From: Neocallimastix lanati (nom. inval.)
Lineage: Eukaryota; Neocallimastigomycota; Neocallimastigomycetes; Neocallimastigales; Neocallimastigaceae
Length of the DNA: 37,500 nucleotides
Assembly: GCA_016946835.1 (NCBI GenBank)
Contig: JACVTC010000191.1
Coordinates: forward strand, 60,001 to 97,500
Direction of reading: 5' to 3'
The position numbers and the translations under genes are program-made. The notes under the pieces were generated by a model. The model was given only the letters and a program-made list of their open reading frames with translations, was not told where the DNA came from and searched no databases. Shown here one piece after another: positions 37,332 through 37,500 of this stretch (position 1 is its first letter; the number at the start of each line of letters is the position of its first letter).

Positions 37332-37500
37332 CTTTTAAAGAAAAAAATTATAAATAAATAAATAGATAGATAGATAGATAGATAGAGATAAGTTTTAAAT
37401 ATATACAAAATTATAAAAAAATTTTAAATAATATTTATATTAGAATTATAAATAGTATAATATAATAATCAAATAACTTTTATAGTTATATTTTTTAAAC
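37332..37500 (-). other. Intron of the Scc2 gene running off the window
   Basis: Upstream of the acceptor at 37332-37333 the sequence is intronic: a GATA/TAGA tetranucleotide run (about 37362-37386) and A/T-rich DNA with no open frame. The exon before it requires one leading base of the codon completed by TT at 37331-37330 and lies beyond the right edge. Confidence 0.7.

Noticed and set aside
1-37500. Dictyostelid origin, suggested by A/T content and Asn-rich proteins
   Set aside because: The Sel1 gene matches the fungal Skt5/Chs4 family in repeat order, so a fungus fits better. Parvin and fimbrin-like proteins would fit either, so this stays an inference.

Overview
The window is extremely A/T-rich eukaryotic nuclear DNA. 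It has homopolymer runs, microsatellites and many short GT..AG introns, and proteins rich in Asn, Ser and Glu. A long Skt5/Chs4-type chitin-synthase activator points to a fungus. Together with the base composition this suggests an early-diverging lineage such as an anaerobic gut fungus (Neocallimastigomycota). That placement is inference: no rRNA or other marker is present.

Five protein genes are visible, all on the minus strand. From left to right they are: (1) the N-terminal part of an unrecognised low-complexity charged protein (1-595, running off the left edge); (2) a Sel1-repeat Skt5/Chs4-like protein of about 1,640 aa in three exons (1845-7420); (3) a two-CH-domain, fimbrin/plastin-like actin-binding protein with a coiled-coil tail, about 639 aa in five exons (16400-19451); (4) a complete parvin, 325 aa in 14 exons, one of them only 20 nt (21944-26029); (5) the C-terminal 1,726 aa of the cohesin loader Scc2/Nipped-B/NIPBL in at least 18 exons (27962-37331), with its 5' end beyond the right edge. 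I built the spliced genes by hand, from reading-frame continuity across every GT..AG junction plus family similarity recalled from memory. No alignment was run.

About 9 kb (7421-16399) between genes 2 and 3 has no gene I can support. It holds several tandem-repeat blocks (a 7-bp unit, a 4-bp unit, a 42-bp unit, and 19/21-bp units). It also holds a few short islands of higher GC at about 10.97, 13.7, 14.95 and 15.7 kb, which may be retroelement remnants or structured RNAs. The other gaps (596-1844, 19452-21943, 26030-27961) are low-complexity A/T DNA. One contains a perfect 40-bp palindrome (20913-20952).

Nothing suggests an operon or a dedicated multi-gene system. The most notable content is a parvin, a member of the animal integrin-linked ILK-PINCH-parvin complex, in a fungus-like genome. 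It lies next to a fimbrin-type protein reduced to one actin-binding module plus a coiled coil. A chitin-synthesis regulator and a cohesin loader flank the pair.
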